Source: Massariosphaeria phaeospora
Lineage: Eukaryota; Ascomycota; Dothideomycetes; Pleosporales
Assembly (NCBI GenBank): GCA_011032825.1
Contig: JAADJZ010000023.1
Coordinates: 654,947 to 718,946 of the forward strand
Length of the DNA: 64,000 nucleotides
Reading direction: 5' to 3'
Shown here: piece by piece, positions 1 to 11,443 of the stretch
How positions within the stretch are numbered: position 1 is the stretch's first letter
Layout: every line of letters begins with the position of its first letter
The notes under the pieces: model-generated
Seen by the model: only the letters and a program-made list of their open reading frames with translations
Told to the model about the DNA's origin: nothing
Databases searched by the model: none
Translations under genes and position numbers: made by a program

Positions 1-450
1 GGGTGTGTAAGCAGCATCCATACTCCGTACTGCAGGTGTGATTGATACCTCCAGGGCTCTTGGAACTGCGTGCTAGCTGACAGATCGTTGCGCCTTCTCA
101 GCTGTGCGATGACTGTTCTCGCAGTTTAACGACCCATTCGGACTTGTGCTACGCCGCCAGATCTTCCCGAGGTCGCCGGCAGTGCAGGTGGGGTCCGCGC
201 TAAGCCCGTCCGGGAAATAAAACTGGCCAAGACGAAATCTCCAGCCCACGACCAGTCAACCTACTGCACCGCCTCTCGGCTCGACACCCGCCTACCTGCG
301 CGGATCTGCAAGGCTGACTGGGGCTGGAAACATGCTCCAACAAGTAAATAAAGCACAGGAACACGCTCTCTGAGTAGCACTCATCACACCCTGTTCACAC
401 TTACACTATCCTTGCCGAATCCGGTTGTAACTCGACATAGAAGCTCCTCC

Positions 451-2249
451 ATGAAGACAACCGAACAGACCACGGAAGAGAAGGCCACCCGTCAGTGTTG
501 GGAGTGTCTGAAACGTCGGCTTGTCTGCGACCTGACGCGGCCCGGCTGCAGAAAGTGCCAGAAGGTGGGCAAGGAGTGTCCCGGGTACGACCAACAGAAG
601 CCGTTGCAGTGGATCGCACCGGGAAAAGTGAGTTCTAGGCGGCGGAACAAACAGTCCCAGCCCAAGCAACTGTCGCCAGCAGTCCAGGCTGCCTCCCGGC
701 CCAGCAAAGGCGCCGAAGGATGTGAAAAGAAAAAGACTACTTGTGCTGGCGTCTGTAGCCATGAGGAGAGGGCCTTGGAAGTTGGGAGTCGGTTTGCAGC
801 ATTAGTGATACGGGATATACAGAAATTAGAGGGTGCCCTGCACGGCGGTGATCCAGCAAAGGTTATCCCCTACAAAGAAGAGAACGGGATCCCCCACTAT
901 GGCGGCATGCTCTCCGAGACCAGTGATATCGTGCAGGCTGTTTACTACTGTAAGTGTAGCGTTGCTTGTTGTTGCCGGCTTTGTTTGCGAGCCCGAGTCT
1001 GACCGTCCGTTAGTCAACACGCAAATTTATCCGACCATGGTCTGTGTCACCGAGATGGCGCCGAACCCGTACATCATGTATTTCCCACTTGCCGCGCTGC
1101 ATGTACTACCCCCGTCCGTCCATCACATCCTGGTCTGCTTTGCGATGAACCACCGCATAAATTCGGTGCCCAACGGATCCGATCGGCAGGTGGTAAGCGA
1201 AAACTGGTCCAAGGTGTACCACCATCGAGGAGAAGCTATTCGACAGATGAGTAATGCGATTGCACTCGACAAAACGCGGTGCTGTGATGCCACTATAACT
1301 AGTGTGCTGATGTTTCTTTGTGTCGAGGTAGGTGGATCCTCATGATGGGAGAGCCGCCCTAACTTTGCACCAGCTCCAGCAATCGTCGTCCATCAACTGG
1401 CGAACGCATTCCGACGGACTACTGAAGCTTCTCAACATGCGCGGCGGTCTGATGCCTGTATTTCGTACGAAAGCGCAATTAGCTCCTTGCATCATGCTGT
1501 TCGTCCTGTACGTTACCCGGCAGCCGAGGACTACCGTTACCATTCTCCAAACTGACTTCCACAGCATCGTCATCATGAGCAATACCACCAGTCCTGCCAT
1601 GAATCAATTTGTTCTAGCTGGTACTGTCGATGAACTCATTCAGAACGTAACCGAGATGTACAGCATCATCTTCCCGAACGTCCTCTGCCCTCCCGAACTG
1701 TTCGTCGTGTTGCTAAGAATCTGCGAGTTGCGAAGTCGCGCATCAACCATTCTATTCGACGTTGACGACGACACCTGCTTCATCGAAGCCAATGACATTC
1801 TCGAAAGAATCGAGGCGTTCGAACCGAAAGACTGGGCGCAGCCAAACGCATTCTACGACGAGTGGCTGCTCATAGGCACGATGTGGAAAGCTTCCCTCGG
1901 GATATATGCGATCTGCTCTTTCCAAAGCATATATATACTTCCGTCCTCGCCGTCGCTGAGCGCTACGAGGGCTTTGTACAGTGACAGTCTCTTTCTTGCG
2001 GTGAAATCGGCCATGTTGTCGAGCCGAATAAACAAATTTGTCCTTTGGCCGCTTGTGGTTCTCGGGTTCTCGGCGGGATATCAAGGAGACGGTTTGAAGA
2101 ATTGGGTCGAGCAGCAGTTGAGTGACGTAAGTCGACTCCAGGGGTCGACTAGCCCGCTGAAGGCCAGGGCCGTGCTGAAGAGGTACTGGGCAAGAGAGGA
2201 GCGTAGTTGGGAAGAGTGTTTCGATAGACCGTACGCTTTCGTTGTGTAG
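451..2249 (+). CDS. Zn(II)2Cys6 transcription factor with fungal-specific regulatory domain
   Basis: Probable model join(451..949,1014..1327,1374..1507,1565..2249), 543 aa. The N-terminus carries a Zn2Cys6 binuclear cluster (CWECLKRRLVCD, then CRKC and C-P-G-Y) at about residues 15-45, followed by a basic stretch. This is the DNA-binding module of fungal nuclear regulators. The remainder resembles the fungal-specific TF domain 2 family: ELQQSS-NWR-H-DGL-L-RGG near the second splice junction, then MSNTTSP and LCPPELF-LRSRA further on. Introns have gtaagt, gtaggt and gtacgt donors and lengths of 64, 46 and 57 bp. The 57-bp one is in frame and is inferred because its removal joins L to IVIMSNTT as the family expects. 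The upstream open frame from 412 starts with TTG, so the first ATG at 451 is used. Its target is unknown; no cluster is evident beside it. Confidence 0.8.
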
Positions 2250-2286
2250 AAGTTAGATAGGAGTTTCGAAGCTGGACTTCCAAGTA

Positions 2287-3720
2287 TCACACCGCTATGT
2301 ATTTGTAGCTCTCGTCGTTTCTGTGCCTATACAAGCGTCCCGGAGCCCTGCAGACTTGGTCTCTTATATCCTCCGTGTCCATCCTGTCAAGTGCTCTTGC
2401 AACTGCCAGGCTGACGACTGGGTAGCTCATGATGCGGTCATGCAGCCCATGCTTGACGATTTGTCCCCTCACAACTCCGCCTTCTCCTTTCCATTCAACT
2501 TCCCAACCACCTGCACCTAAGTCCGTTTTCTTCCGTCTTTTCTCCTGTTCCAGCTTTTCAAAACTCATGCTGGCCGCCGGTACACGCATGGCATTGACGG
2601 CATGCCAGAATAACACATCGGAGTGAATCCAGGGAATGTCATAGTCATCCTGAGCATGCACCAAGCTAACGTCGTATTTGTTGTGTATGCCATTCAACTT
2701 CAGAGTGTCAAGATGTCAAATCATGGCGGCCAGCTTGTCCTTTGAGGGCCATTTGCTGATGATGAACTGGTTTAGCAGGACGAGTAGTCTGTGAAACAAT
2801 GCCAGCGGAGACAGCAAAGGGATGTTTCCGCCCAGCTTGTATGTTTCAGTCAAGAATGCGACATCGGCCAACGGAGCAACGAGCACCATGCCCGCAAAGA
2901 GAACCGGTGGGGACTGCAGCGCAAGATGATGCGCTACTGATATTGCAACAGCTGTGCCGAGTGACTGCGCGAATATTGCAATGCGTTCCGGGGAAAGGCC
3001 TGCATCCTCGATGGCGAATTTAGCGACTGTGAGTCCGTCGGTCAACAAGCCTGGCTCAGACGGCCGTCCGGTGCTTGCCCCAAAGCCGCGGTAGTCGATG
3101 GCGAGGACATGGACATTTATCGATGCCGCAGACAGGGCACGGTAAATCTGCGGTCGCCAACCCGAGCCCAATGTCCCAGCTGCGCCGTGCAGATATATGA
3201 CCAAGCGGGCATCCGGGTCCTCCAGCAACAGTCTGAATGACATCCTCTTCCTGATATCTCGACACAGCCCCGTCGATTCTTCCCGCAGTGCTGACTGGTG
3301 TTGGCGGTATGTGTCGAGTGGAAGGATATGCCATGCATGCAGTATCTCGCCGTCCGATGTGTTCAGCTGGAACGGGGTGACTTGGTTGCGCAGGAAGCCC
3401 CATTGCTCAGGGGCATTGACGTCTTGGGACTAGGTGAGAGAGAGGCGGTGCAGATAGATCACATGATCTTGAAAGGCGGGTATAGTAAGAAGAGAGATGA
3501 ATGTCATGTATAGACCAACAGCTCCGACGAGAACTCCGAGGAGGGAGTTCAGAACGGCCGAAACATAAGGCATCATAAGAGGGAGTGTATGTGCAGCCAA
3601 GAATATGTGAACGACAGCCGATGTTGCAGACCAAGACAAGATGTCATCAAGCGGTCCCAATGCGGTTGTGTTGATGATGAGAGGCAACGAGTTGCATCGT
3701 GTCGATTTCTCAAGATGCAC
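2287..3720 (-). pseudogene. ABHD12-like alpha/beta hydrolase, broken by two in-frame stops
   Basis: One frame is open from 3720 to 2287 except for TAG at 3430-3432 and TGA at 2716-2718. The conceptual protein has an N-terminal membrane segment (around SAVLNSLLGVLVGAVGLY), then VIYLHGAAGTLGSGW, YRGFGASTG, a nucleophile elbow AQSLG (relatives usually have GQSLG), DDYDIPW with the acid, and GLHDRIM with the His. This order matches ABHD12-type serine hydrolases (lysophospholipid or monoacylglycerol lipases). From family knowledge the first stop sits where Trp is expected (TGG to TAG) and the second where Arg is plausible (CGA to TGA). Both are C-to-T type transitions. No GT-AG intron of normal size could remove either stop without deleting conserved residues. 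It is probably a recently inactivated gene; read-through or a sequencing error are alternatives. Confidence 0.75.
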
Positions 3721-5864
3721 TAGCGCTTCGCTAGCGTATGTGGACCCCGGTCTGTGCGACAGCGCTACCCCTCATCTGTCTAACCTCGGCAGGATCAGAC
3801 GACCGTTCAACCATCTCCAAGTGCTCCCTAAACCAACCTCTCTGAATCATCCTACAGGAACACGACCAGACACCATCGCCAATCCTGCAGGTCCGCCTGC
3901 TGAGATAATACTGGGTATGGTGTATAGCAGTGTTGCTTGGCCCAGCCGTACATCTGTGTCGGACATCCTAGACATCGACACAGAGAAAGGTTTCGCAAAG
4001 CTCGAATTTGCTGCGGAGAGCCTCATTTGTTTGCACTACTTCCCGAGGGATCGGTTTAGCGGAGTGGCACCATCTCTCTCGACCTACTCATCTCCCTTAT
4101 CAGCGTGTTTCAATACGGCCTACGGGCAAGTGTTTTATGCACATATCCGCGTAACAGAGCCTGCGACCAAGAACACCATGTTAGCCCGGTTCGGATCGTA
4201 CTCAGCACCACGGCGACAAGACATATACCTTCTCCTGCGTCTATGCCAGGCTCGAGAAACCGCGAGCTCAGAAGACACCTCGGCAGCAAGTGGTTGTGGT
4301 TGGCTGGCTGTGCTCCCCAAAACTGCATCATCCGCTCGATGACTCCACGGATCGAACAGCCACCTTTTATCGAGGTACCTTTGACATACTGGAGATGTTC
4401 TTTGTAACCATCGGGATTAACACATAAAGTATGCTATATCTTTAACATTCCGGCTCCAAATGACAGCTTCCTGCGGCTAATTGGTTTCGTCTACTCTGGC
4501 CCCTTTTAGACATTGTTGGCCCAAATCTCCCACTGCCCCACGCTGCTGGCCAGTGGAGTCGGGTAAATCACTCTCTCAAAGCCTTTCCAGCCTCGGGATA
4601 TGATGGCTAGCATATACGGCACGCATTCTTTGCAGGCATGGGCGAAGTCGTATGGAAGCTAGCGGTGGCGAAACGCAACTTCATTCGTTGATTATCAACA
4701 CCTTTTTCAGTTGTGCAAGAAAGACACAGAAAGCGGTCTGGGACAGATTGAACCAAGACGCGTTTGCAAAGGGCATCACGGCTCTCTAGGCTGGTTATCT
4801 TATCCGGCCAATTTATTGGACGCGCCGCATAAGGCCTTGGCTGTCACAACACTCAGACTCAATCCCGTCGTCATCGTTGTCTGTTCGCTAATGACTTCAT
4901 ACGCATGGCTTCACAAACCCTCTAAACGTTCAGACTCCGAAGCACATTTATTCAGTATACGGCCTCGCGGAAATTACCCTAAATCGGGAATGACGTTTCA
5001 CGCCTTTTGACTTCTTTGATGAAATGGGGCTGGCAATCCGTGAACGTGCAACTGATCATGAAGTTACCGGTTATATCTCCCAAGCGACCTATCCGGTAAC
5101 TTGATAAGAGGTTTCCAACGGATCGGTCAAGAACTATCCATCATAGAAACTATCTAGAGCTCCACTATTGTAATTCGTACGCTCAATCCCTCTCTAAGCT
5201 TCCCTCATAACGACACCAGCCAATATTGTGGATACACCAGGACTTGAGAAAAATGGGATGAGCCTTCCCAGGTCGTGCTGAAATCTCTTGTCTGGCCAGG
5301 AACATTTGTGACCGATAGACGGTTTCATCAATGTCGATGGTCATGGCTGGAGATTAGTCTTACTCTGTGCACAGATCATTGCTCTCCTCCGTTCTAACAT
5401 TACTCAACGTGGCAGATACAGAAGAATCGAAGAAGGTTTTCCAGCGGCAGTTAGAAGGATTGGGAACCTCGGAAGTCAAAACCACACGTGACTAATTCTC
5501 ACTCATCGTACACATGTTGACGGCAATTGAGGTAAATTACATATATGAACTGGCAAGCTCCCAACCACAACCACGCCACCCCGCATCCCGACCACCTTTC
5601 CCTCCAATACCTTCGTCTGACTGACAATACTGGAAAAGAGTTAGCATAATACAGAGAAAGGACGGGGGTACTTAGCGGAATCTGATGTCGAACGAAGGTC
5701 GAACGTAGGTCGAGTTAAGGCCGAAGGTGTAGCGACTGTTCGTCCTGTAGAGAGTTAGTATGATGCAGACATGAAGAGGGGGGGATACTTAGCCAATTGT
5801 TGTGAACGACTCTGCAGCTGCCAATCTCCCACCCTTTCTACTCCTTCCACCACCAAGAGCAAAG
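3721..5864. other. Intergenic stretch without a recognisable gene
   Basis: Several short open frames exist here on both strands (for example plus strand to 4342), but none shows a domain, coherent codon use or a sensible splice model. Around 5630-5800 there are imperfect repeats of a gagttag-atgcagaca-type phrase, leading into the 82-bp tandem array. I see no RNA gene or mobile-element ends. Confidence 0.4.
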
Positions 5865-6113
5865 CCAGTAAGGAAAAACAGCAAGGAAAAACATAGGAAA
5901 AAGGAGGTTAATCAGTGATTAGTAAGTACCAGAGCACCGCCCCACGGGGTATATGGTAAACAGTAAGAAAAAACAGAAGAAAAGGGAGGTTAATCAGTGA
6001 TTAGTAAGTACCAGAGCACCGCCCCACGGAATATATGGGAAACAGCAAGGAAAAACAAAGGAAAAAGGGGGTTAATACTGACAGTACAAAAGCACCGCCC
6101 CACGGAATATATG
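5865..6113. repeat. 82-bp tandem repeat, three copies
   Basis: The phrase ggaggttaatcagtgattag and the following gagcaccgccccacgg recur with starts at 5903, 5985 and 6067, exactly 82 bp apart. The third copy is diverged in its middle. A purine-rich run (aaacagcaaggaaaaaca) closes each unit. No reading frame is conserved across copies, so this looks non-coding. Confidence 0.85.
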
Positions 6114-6370
6114 TCGAGATATCGAGCCGCTCGTTCCCCCTCGATTCGAACAACACCACCTTCGTCCCAGTCTCCACCTCCGGATCAATCGTTATTAGCT
6201 CGCAAACCTCTTCGGCCGCTACACCGCCCCAGGGCGGTAACACCGCTCTGGGACGGAACACGTTCACTGTCTCTTGATCCTTCGATGGTGGCTGAAAATT
6301 CCGGTGTTGTTGTCCTTGGCGAGGGTAACGCACTTGAGATCCAGCTGAGGTCCTTGCATAACTCACTGCC

Positions 6371-6780
6371 GCCACAGGAGGAGCATACCGTTACTGGATC
6401 GTAAAAGATGAGTTGATTTTGAAGAGGCCAACTCGCACCCTGAGAGAAAGCTAGCCAGCTAAGGTTGCATCGTTGCCCGCCGCCACGGGAGGAGCATACC
6501 GTTACTGGACTGCTGTGGAGACTTTTGATAACAGAGGATGTCTGTCCGCACTCGGGAGAAGGGTGTCCGGGGAGGGGGGCCAAAAGGGTGTCGATAGAGA
6601 AAGTCCAGGAAGATAATTCGCTGGGAAGACTTTTGATGACCGAGTTTGTCTGTCGCACTCGGGAGAAGGGTGTCCGGGGAGCGGGGCCAAAAGGGTGTCG
6701 ATGGAGAATGTCCAGGAAGATAAGTCGCTGGGAAGACTTTTGATGACCGAGGTTGTCTGTCGCACTCGGAAGATGGGAGG
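6371..6780. repeat. About 108-bp tandem repeats, degenerate array
   Basis: The phrase gacttttgat recurs at 6520, 6628 and 6735, with the whole intervening unit (cactcgggagaagggtgtcc ... gtccaggaagataa) well conserved. A second phrase (ggaggagcataccgttactgg) occurs twice near 6377 and 6489. The array lies directly downstream of the minus-strand gene ending at 6838. Open frames across it are products of the repeat and are not called as genes. Confidence 0.8.
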
Positions 6781-6837
6781 GATAAGAAGCAATACCGGAT
6801 CATGGACTAGCTACCGAGAAACCGAGAGTGCGATCAC

Positions 6838-8385
6838 TCATGCCGGTCGGCGTCGAGCAGCAAGTCCCCGCCTCACCCGTTCCGCGAACGTATCAGCGGT
6901 CGACACAGAGCGCGAGGAAGTTTGAGAAGGCTGGCGCTGCGCCCTGGGCAGAATGGGTGGTGAGTTGAGACGGTATGAGGCAGAGGCGGAGGAGGAGGAG
7001 GAGCCGGAACCAGATCCAGCTGAAGTGAGAGGAGCCTTGCGAGACAGGCGTTCTCTGAGTGACGGGACTTGAGCTGTGGTTGACCTGGGCCGGGAAGAGG
7101 AAGTCGACGAGGAAGAGTGGGAGTCCGAGGGGAGGGGCCGGGAGGAGGAGGTCGAAGAGGAAGTGCGAGAGTCCGAGGAAAGGGGCCGGGAAGATGTTGA
7201 AGAGGAGCTGGAGATTGTCCCGAGCGGAAGCGTCTCGGAAAACGTAGAAGCAATTGACGGCGGACCGCCCGCTTCACGACGAGAAGGGGCGGGCGCAGTT
7301 GTGCGAGTGTGAGTCCGAGAGCGCGTTGACGTTGACTCCGTTCGAGAGCGCGAGGAAGTGGTTGCCGTGCGAGGCCGCGTTGATGTTGACGTTGTGCTAG
7401 CGGGCACGACGGGCCTGACCTGCGAAGACGGTCGGTCAGGGCGGCTGGCAGAGGCGAGTGAGGTAGGTGCCGGTGGTGGAGACACCGGCGAGGGCGAAGG
7501 CGAAGGTGAGATGGGCTTGCAGCGGCTTGGCTCGGGTGAAAGTCCGAAAGTTTTCCTGAGGGCATTCCGCTCAAAAGTTGTGTTATGCTCCGGCTCCATG
7601 TGCCCAATGAGGCGGGCGACTATAGACTCGGAGGCTATGCGGACTAGGGCTTTGGGCGGAGGCGAAGGAAACGAAGGCGGGGAAGGCGAGCGGGGTGTCC
7701 ATGCGGAGGCCGTGACGGGAGGGGGGATGGTCGAGATAGGAACCGGGGCGGCGGCCTTCCTGATGAAAGGAGGGATGATCGAAATAGGAGCCGGGGCGGC
7801 GGCCTTCCTGGTGAAAGGGGGGATGATCGAGATAGAAGCCGGGGCGGCGGTCTTCCTGGTGGGAGGGAGGATGGTCGAGATGGGGGCCGGGGCGGCGGCC
7901 TTCCTGGTGGGAGGGAGAGTAGTCGATGTGGAGGCCGTGGCGGAGGCCTTGGTGACGGATAGGCGGATGTATCTTTCCAGATCGTCTGTTGATGTTGATT
8001 TGGCGCGACGTATCCGTAGCTTGGGGCGTGGCGGCGCTCCCATGACTGCCGGAACACGAGGCTGTGCTTGAATAGGAGCTGGACGAGTGCTCTTCTGTTG
8101 TAACTGGTCCCGGAGTGATGTGTAACGATCTTCCTGGAAGGCAACTTCCCTCTGGGCCCGGCGAAGGTCCCGTCTGAGTTGCGAGGCTTCCGATCGTGAG
8201 TCGCGGAGTTCGTCCCGCAGGTCACAAGCCTGCTGCTTGTAGTAGGAGATGGTGTCGGCATGTGCCTGCCGACGGGAACGCTCTGCTTTGGCTGCCTCCT
8301 GGCATATGCGTTTGAAGGGCTCGACGGGGTGGAGAGCCGCGGCCATGACGGCCGCGTCCTCCCAAGGCATCAAGTTGAAAGGCAT
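6838..8385 (-). CDS. Ser/Pro/Arg-rich low-complexity protein with N-terminal coiled coil
   Basis: 515 aa from the first ATG at 8385 (the frame is open further upstream to 8481 but only via TTG). Residues about 30-100 are rich in Arg, Gln, Glu and Leu with heptad-like spacing (RRQAHADTISYYKQQACDLR onward), suggesting a coiled coil. Residues about 160-230 hold four to five copies of a roughly 19-residue repeat (PPTRKAAAPAPIST type), which in DNA gives an imperfect repeat at 7720-7920. The C-terminal half is almost entirely Ser, Pro, Thr and Arg with SRPLPSDS-type repeats and is surely disordered. No enzymatic domain is seen and the function is unknown. The long single open frame with a short ordered N-terminus argues for a real gene. 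Confidence 0.6.
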   Translation of the reverse strand: MPFNLMPWEDAAVMAAALHPVEPFKRICQEAAKAERSRRQAHADTISYYKQQACDLRDELRDSRSEASQLRRDLRRAQREVAFQEDRYTSLRDQLQQKSTRPAPIQAQPRVPAVMGAPPRPKLRIRRAKSTSTDDLERYIRLSVTKASATASTSTTLPPTRKAAAPAPISTILPPTRKTAAPASISIIPPFTRKAAAPAPISIIPPFIRKAAAPVPISTIPPPVTASAWTPRSPSPPSFPSPPPKALVRIASESIVARLIGHMEPEHNTTFERNALRKTFGLSPEPSRCKPISPSPSPSPVSPPPAPTSLASASRPDRPSSQVRPVVPASTTSTSTRPRTATTSSRSRTESTSTRSRTHTRTTAPAPSRREAGGPPSIASTFSETLPLGTISSSSSTSSRPLSSDSRTSSSTSSSRPLPSDSHSSSSTSSSRPRSTTAQVPSLRERLSRKAPLTSAGSGSGSSSSSASASYRLNSPPILPRAQRQPSQTSSRSVSTADTFAERVRRGLAARRRPA

Positions 8386-9963
8386 TGCGTTGGAGATGTG
8401 GTGAGAGATGAGAAGGTGTGATGGGTTGGGACCAACTTGAGTGCACTTGCTTGCTGAAGGCCTGAAGGCGGGCAGTAACAAAGTGAGCTCAGAGTGTGGT
8501 GAAGAAGAGAAGGAGTGAGGAGACCAGAAGACTTTCTTTTAAGCCAGGAGCGGGGAAGATCTTGGCATACCTGACGCGCATATGCATCATACATTGTCGC
8601 CTCACTGACGCATCTAGTTAGCAGTGTTTACTCGGGTCGAACGGCAGAATTGAGTTAGAGGCCCCGTACAATCCAATCGGCGCCCCCTCAGTGCCCACCC
8701 GGGGCCGTGCGAGAGCAAGTTGAAGCTCTAGCAGACAGTGCATGCCCCTGAATCCGCGCCCCCTCCCCCAAGTGTTTCCGTCTGAGAACAGGTTGGAGTT
8801 CTAGCAGACGCCGCACGAGCTCTTAGAATCTGCATTTCCGGTGCCCCCACCCGAGAGCAAGAGTAACTTTCAAGGTTGAAGCTCTAGCCAAACCCGCGCC
8901 TTCCTCTTGTCTCCGTGCTGATTCGTTCCATGCTATCATTGCGGGATGCGAACACCACCGCCCCAATGCATGTCCGCCGCGAACAGTCTTGGCCAGTCGT
9001 CCTCATGGTGACCCCGTCGTGATGCAAGGTAAGATGAGCGCCCACATGGCCTGCCTGAGATACTTGTACCTAGGCTAACACCTATAGCGCTCATTCGGTC
9101 TCGCCTCTCCTCCCCTCGGCTTCTGGTCGACGATCGAATTCGGCACATATCGCGAAAGACACTGGCACGGTGACACGGTGTCCAAAGACATACACATGGC
9201 GAAAGCGGGTGTTTGCCCAGCATCAGCATCATGAGCACTTGGAAGCCGCTGTCACCCATGAAGTTATATCTCTTTCTTGCACAAACTTGGGAAGAAGACC
9301 GCTCGCAAACTGAAATTTAAATGCGACGTGTTGGTATGCTGTCCCTCAGCTCGCTGTTGGCAAAGTTCCTAATCATGGCCAGGGTCTATCGCGACCTCGG
9401 GAAGCTATACATGATTCACGAAGACGATGCTACCGGCTTGCTTAACGCTGGCGCCCCATACTGACCGGCCTTGCCTCTTCCTGCAGGGAAGCTCGGCCCG
9501 GCGTGACGCATACACTCCCCATGGTGTCCCAGCCCGCTCAGGTTCCCGTGCGCACCACTCCCGCCATGCTATGCTAGCCGCTGAGACGGAGCTCGAGATC
9601 AAAGACAGAAAGACGGTACCAGCAGAGGCAGGACGCACGCGGACGACGTGCCGCTCGGAACAAGGTTGGTGCGGTCCGCGATTCGTCGGCCAATCAGGCG
9701 CTGTCTGGTGGCCGAACAGTTGCGTGGCGCGAGCACAACCGTGGCATCATCGCTCTGCCACCTCCGACGCTTCGATCAGCAAAATGCTCTGAACTGCGAT
9801 GGAGCATTCCAGGCGAACGAGCCTCGGTGTGTCTTGCCGCCCGACGCATCGTGCTGGACGCCGCGAGCGAGTCCGCAGTGGACACGAGGTGCCCAGGCAA
9901 AGCGGCGATTCGGCAATGCCCAGCCAGCTTACGGAGAGGTAACGCAACTATTCGAAGTGACAC
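8386..9963. other. Intergenic stretch, degenerate repeats near 8640-8910
   Basis: Between 8690 and 8890 a phrase of the form gagagcaag-ttgaagctctagc is repeated two or three times in diverged form. The rest to 9963 contains only short open frames without recognisable domains. The sequence just beyond the truncated ABCG fragment (9700-9963) does not continue that gene in any frame I examined. Confidence 0.35.
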
Positions 9964-10915
9964 TCACACTGCAAGCTTCGTCGTTCTGCCGTTTATCTCT
10001 ATAGCTGCCTCGGTAGGTTCAATCTTGCCCATCAGGGCCTTCATAAAAGTGGCTATAAGTAAATACTGATTATTGTTAAGAACCACAGTACAACGCTGAA
10101 ATCCTACATTTGCCGGCTCCTAAAGGGCTTAGGATTCCACATAAAGCTCCTCGAGAAATATTCCCGGCGACAGCCGAAAGCAGCTTTTTGGAGTTGTTCT
10201 CCACCGCTTTAAATCCGACCGAGATTCCGATGTCATTCACTCCATGACATTCGGCGACCGCCAAGATGAAATTCTGGAGGTCAAAACTCGTGGACGCATT
10301 TGTATCGTGTTGATAATTATCCGTGGTGTGCTCCAGCCGAACCCCGTTATCAAAGGCAGTCTCGTCGCGCTTGATTTTCTTGCCTCGCCGTCGGTGGAGC
10401 AGCTTCGACACTGGCATGAAAGCTACAAGCACGAGCATGAGGTCGAATTTAAGAGACACCAGGAACCCATCCAGAGCAAATTCACGACTGGGTCCTGGTG
10501 GGGACATAGATAGTAGTCCGGATGCAAACAGAACCTCTGTTCTAATAGGGCAGAAGTTACCGTTGGGGCACTGCACTACCTCTTTGACCTCTTTGCCGCC
10601 GGATGGGCAGAATTCTCCCTTCGGACACACGGTCGGCTCGTAAGTGCCTTGGGGCTCAGCGCAGGTGTTCTGCGATGCTAGAAGCCGCCGTATCTGACAC
10701 GACTGGGTCGGCGCGCAGTCCTGTGGTGGATGTTCTTCTGAGTTGTTTGGACCTGTGGACTAGATCAGGAACCTAGTAACAACGACCGCCCAACGGTATT
10801 TGCTCACAGTAGAACCCAGGGTTGCACTCGAATCTCTTGGCGAGTTCAACTGGAGCTGCGCCGGTCAAACAGCTCGAAGTCCGGTTATCCATTGGATCGA
10901 CGCGTCCGCTTGAGC
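9964..10915 (-). pseudogene. 5' fragment of a Cys-rich ABCG-type ABC transporter, truncated after the Walker A motif
   Basis: Read on the minus strand, spliced segments give the extracellular Cys-rich region typical of a fungal ABCG subgroup: ELAKRFECNPGFYC, then PNNSEEHPPQDCAPTQSCQI, TYEPTVCPKGEFCPSGGKEV and CPNGNFCP. One hydrophobic segment follows (FDLMLVLVAFMPV). The ATPase start then reads GFKAVENNSKKLLSAVAG, and after an intron the Walker A GAGKSTFMKALMGK and EINGRTTKLA. Introns: 10753-10807 (gtgagc donor) and one in the Walker A codon (gtagga donor, about 10030-10085). After TTKLAV there is a good gtgagt donor at 9969, but no following exon with the signature, Walker B or membrane segments could be found down to 9000. 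The gene therefore appears cut off after about 250 recognisable residues. The extreme N-terminus upstream of about 10915 is unclear. Confidence 0.65.
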
Positions 10916-11443
10916 GAATGGCGAGAGCAAAATTGGAGCGATAGTTACGGGTGTGCGTTCAGTCGATCTATTCGCGTCCTGGATGAGTTCGACACAGCCC
11001 AATCCAATCCGTACCTGCTCCAAGGTCGTGCGCGCCGGCTGCAGGCTAATGTACGCGCTCGTCGAAAGTCCCCGCGACTGGGGCCAGATGCTGGGGACAT
11101 TGCGGCACATGGTCAGCCTGCGTCACACCCCCGTGGCAACTAAATATGGCTTGTAGGGTAAGCGCGTAGGGTTACCTACCACCTAGTGCGCATCGGGCAC
11201 GAATTAGGCCTCGGCCTGCCGCTCGCTACCCTTGCAAGTTCGGTTCGCGTCACCACGGGGACTATCAGTCGACTTGCAGCAGCGCCGATAATAGAGTAAG
11301 CGATTTGGGATGATGTACCGTTCCAGGTGCCTCGTGAGAGACAGCATCTACGTACCGCTAAAGCTGGTGCTCGCCTGGGATATAAGGACGGTATCCAATA
11401 CACTACTTGATCGAGACGCCCACTTCATTCCGAGACTAGCACA

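Noticed and set aside
3641..4342. 233-codon open frame on the plus strand
   Set aside because: No domain, composition unlike the genes nearby, and its start overlaps the antisense 5' end of the hydrolase pseudogene. Most likely a chance frame.
6185..6803. Overlapping minus-strand frames with repeated SSKVFP-like peptides
   Set aside because: They follow the 108-bp tandem repeat and change frame between copies; no sign of a protein.
7358..8071. 237-codon Gly/Val-rich plus-strand frame
   Set aside because: It is the antisense of the Ser/Pro/Arg-rich gene; repeats in that gene keep the opposite strand open.
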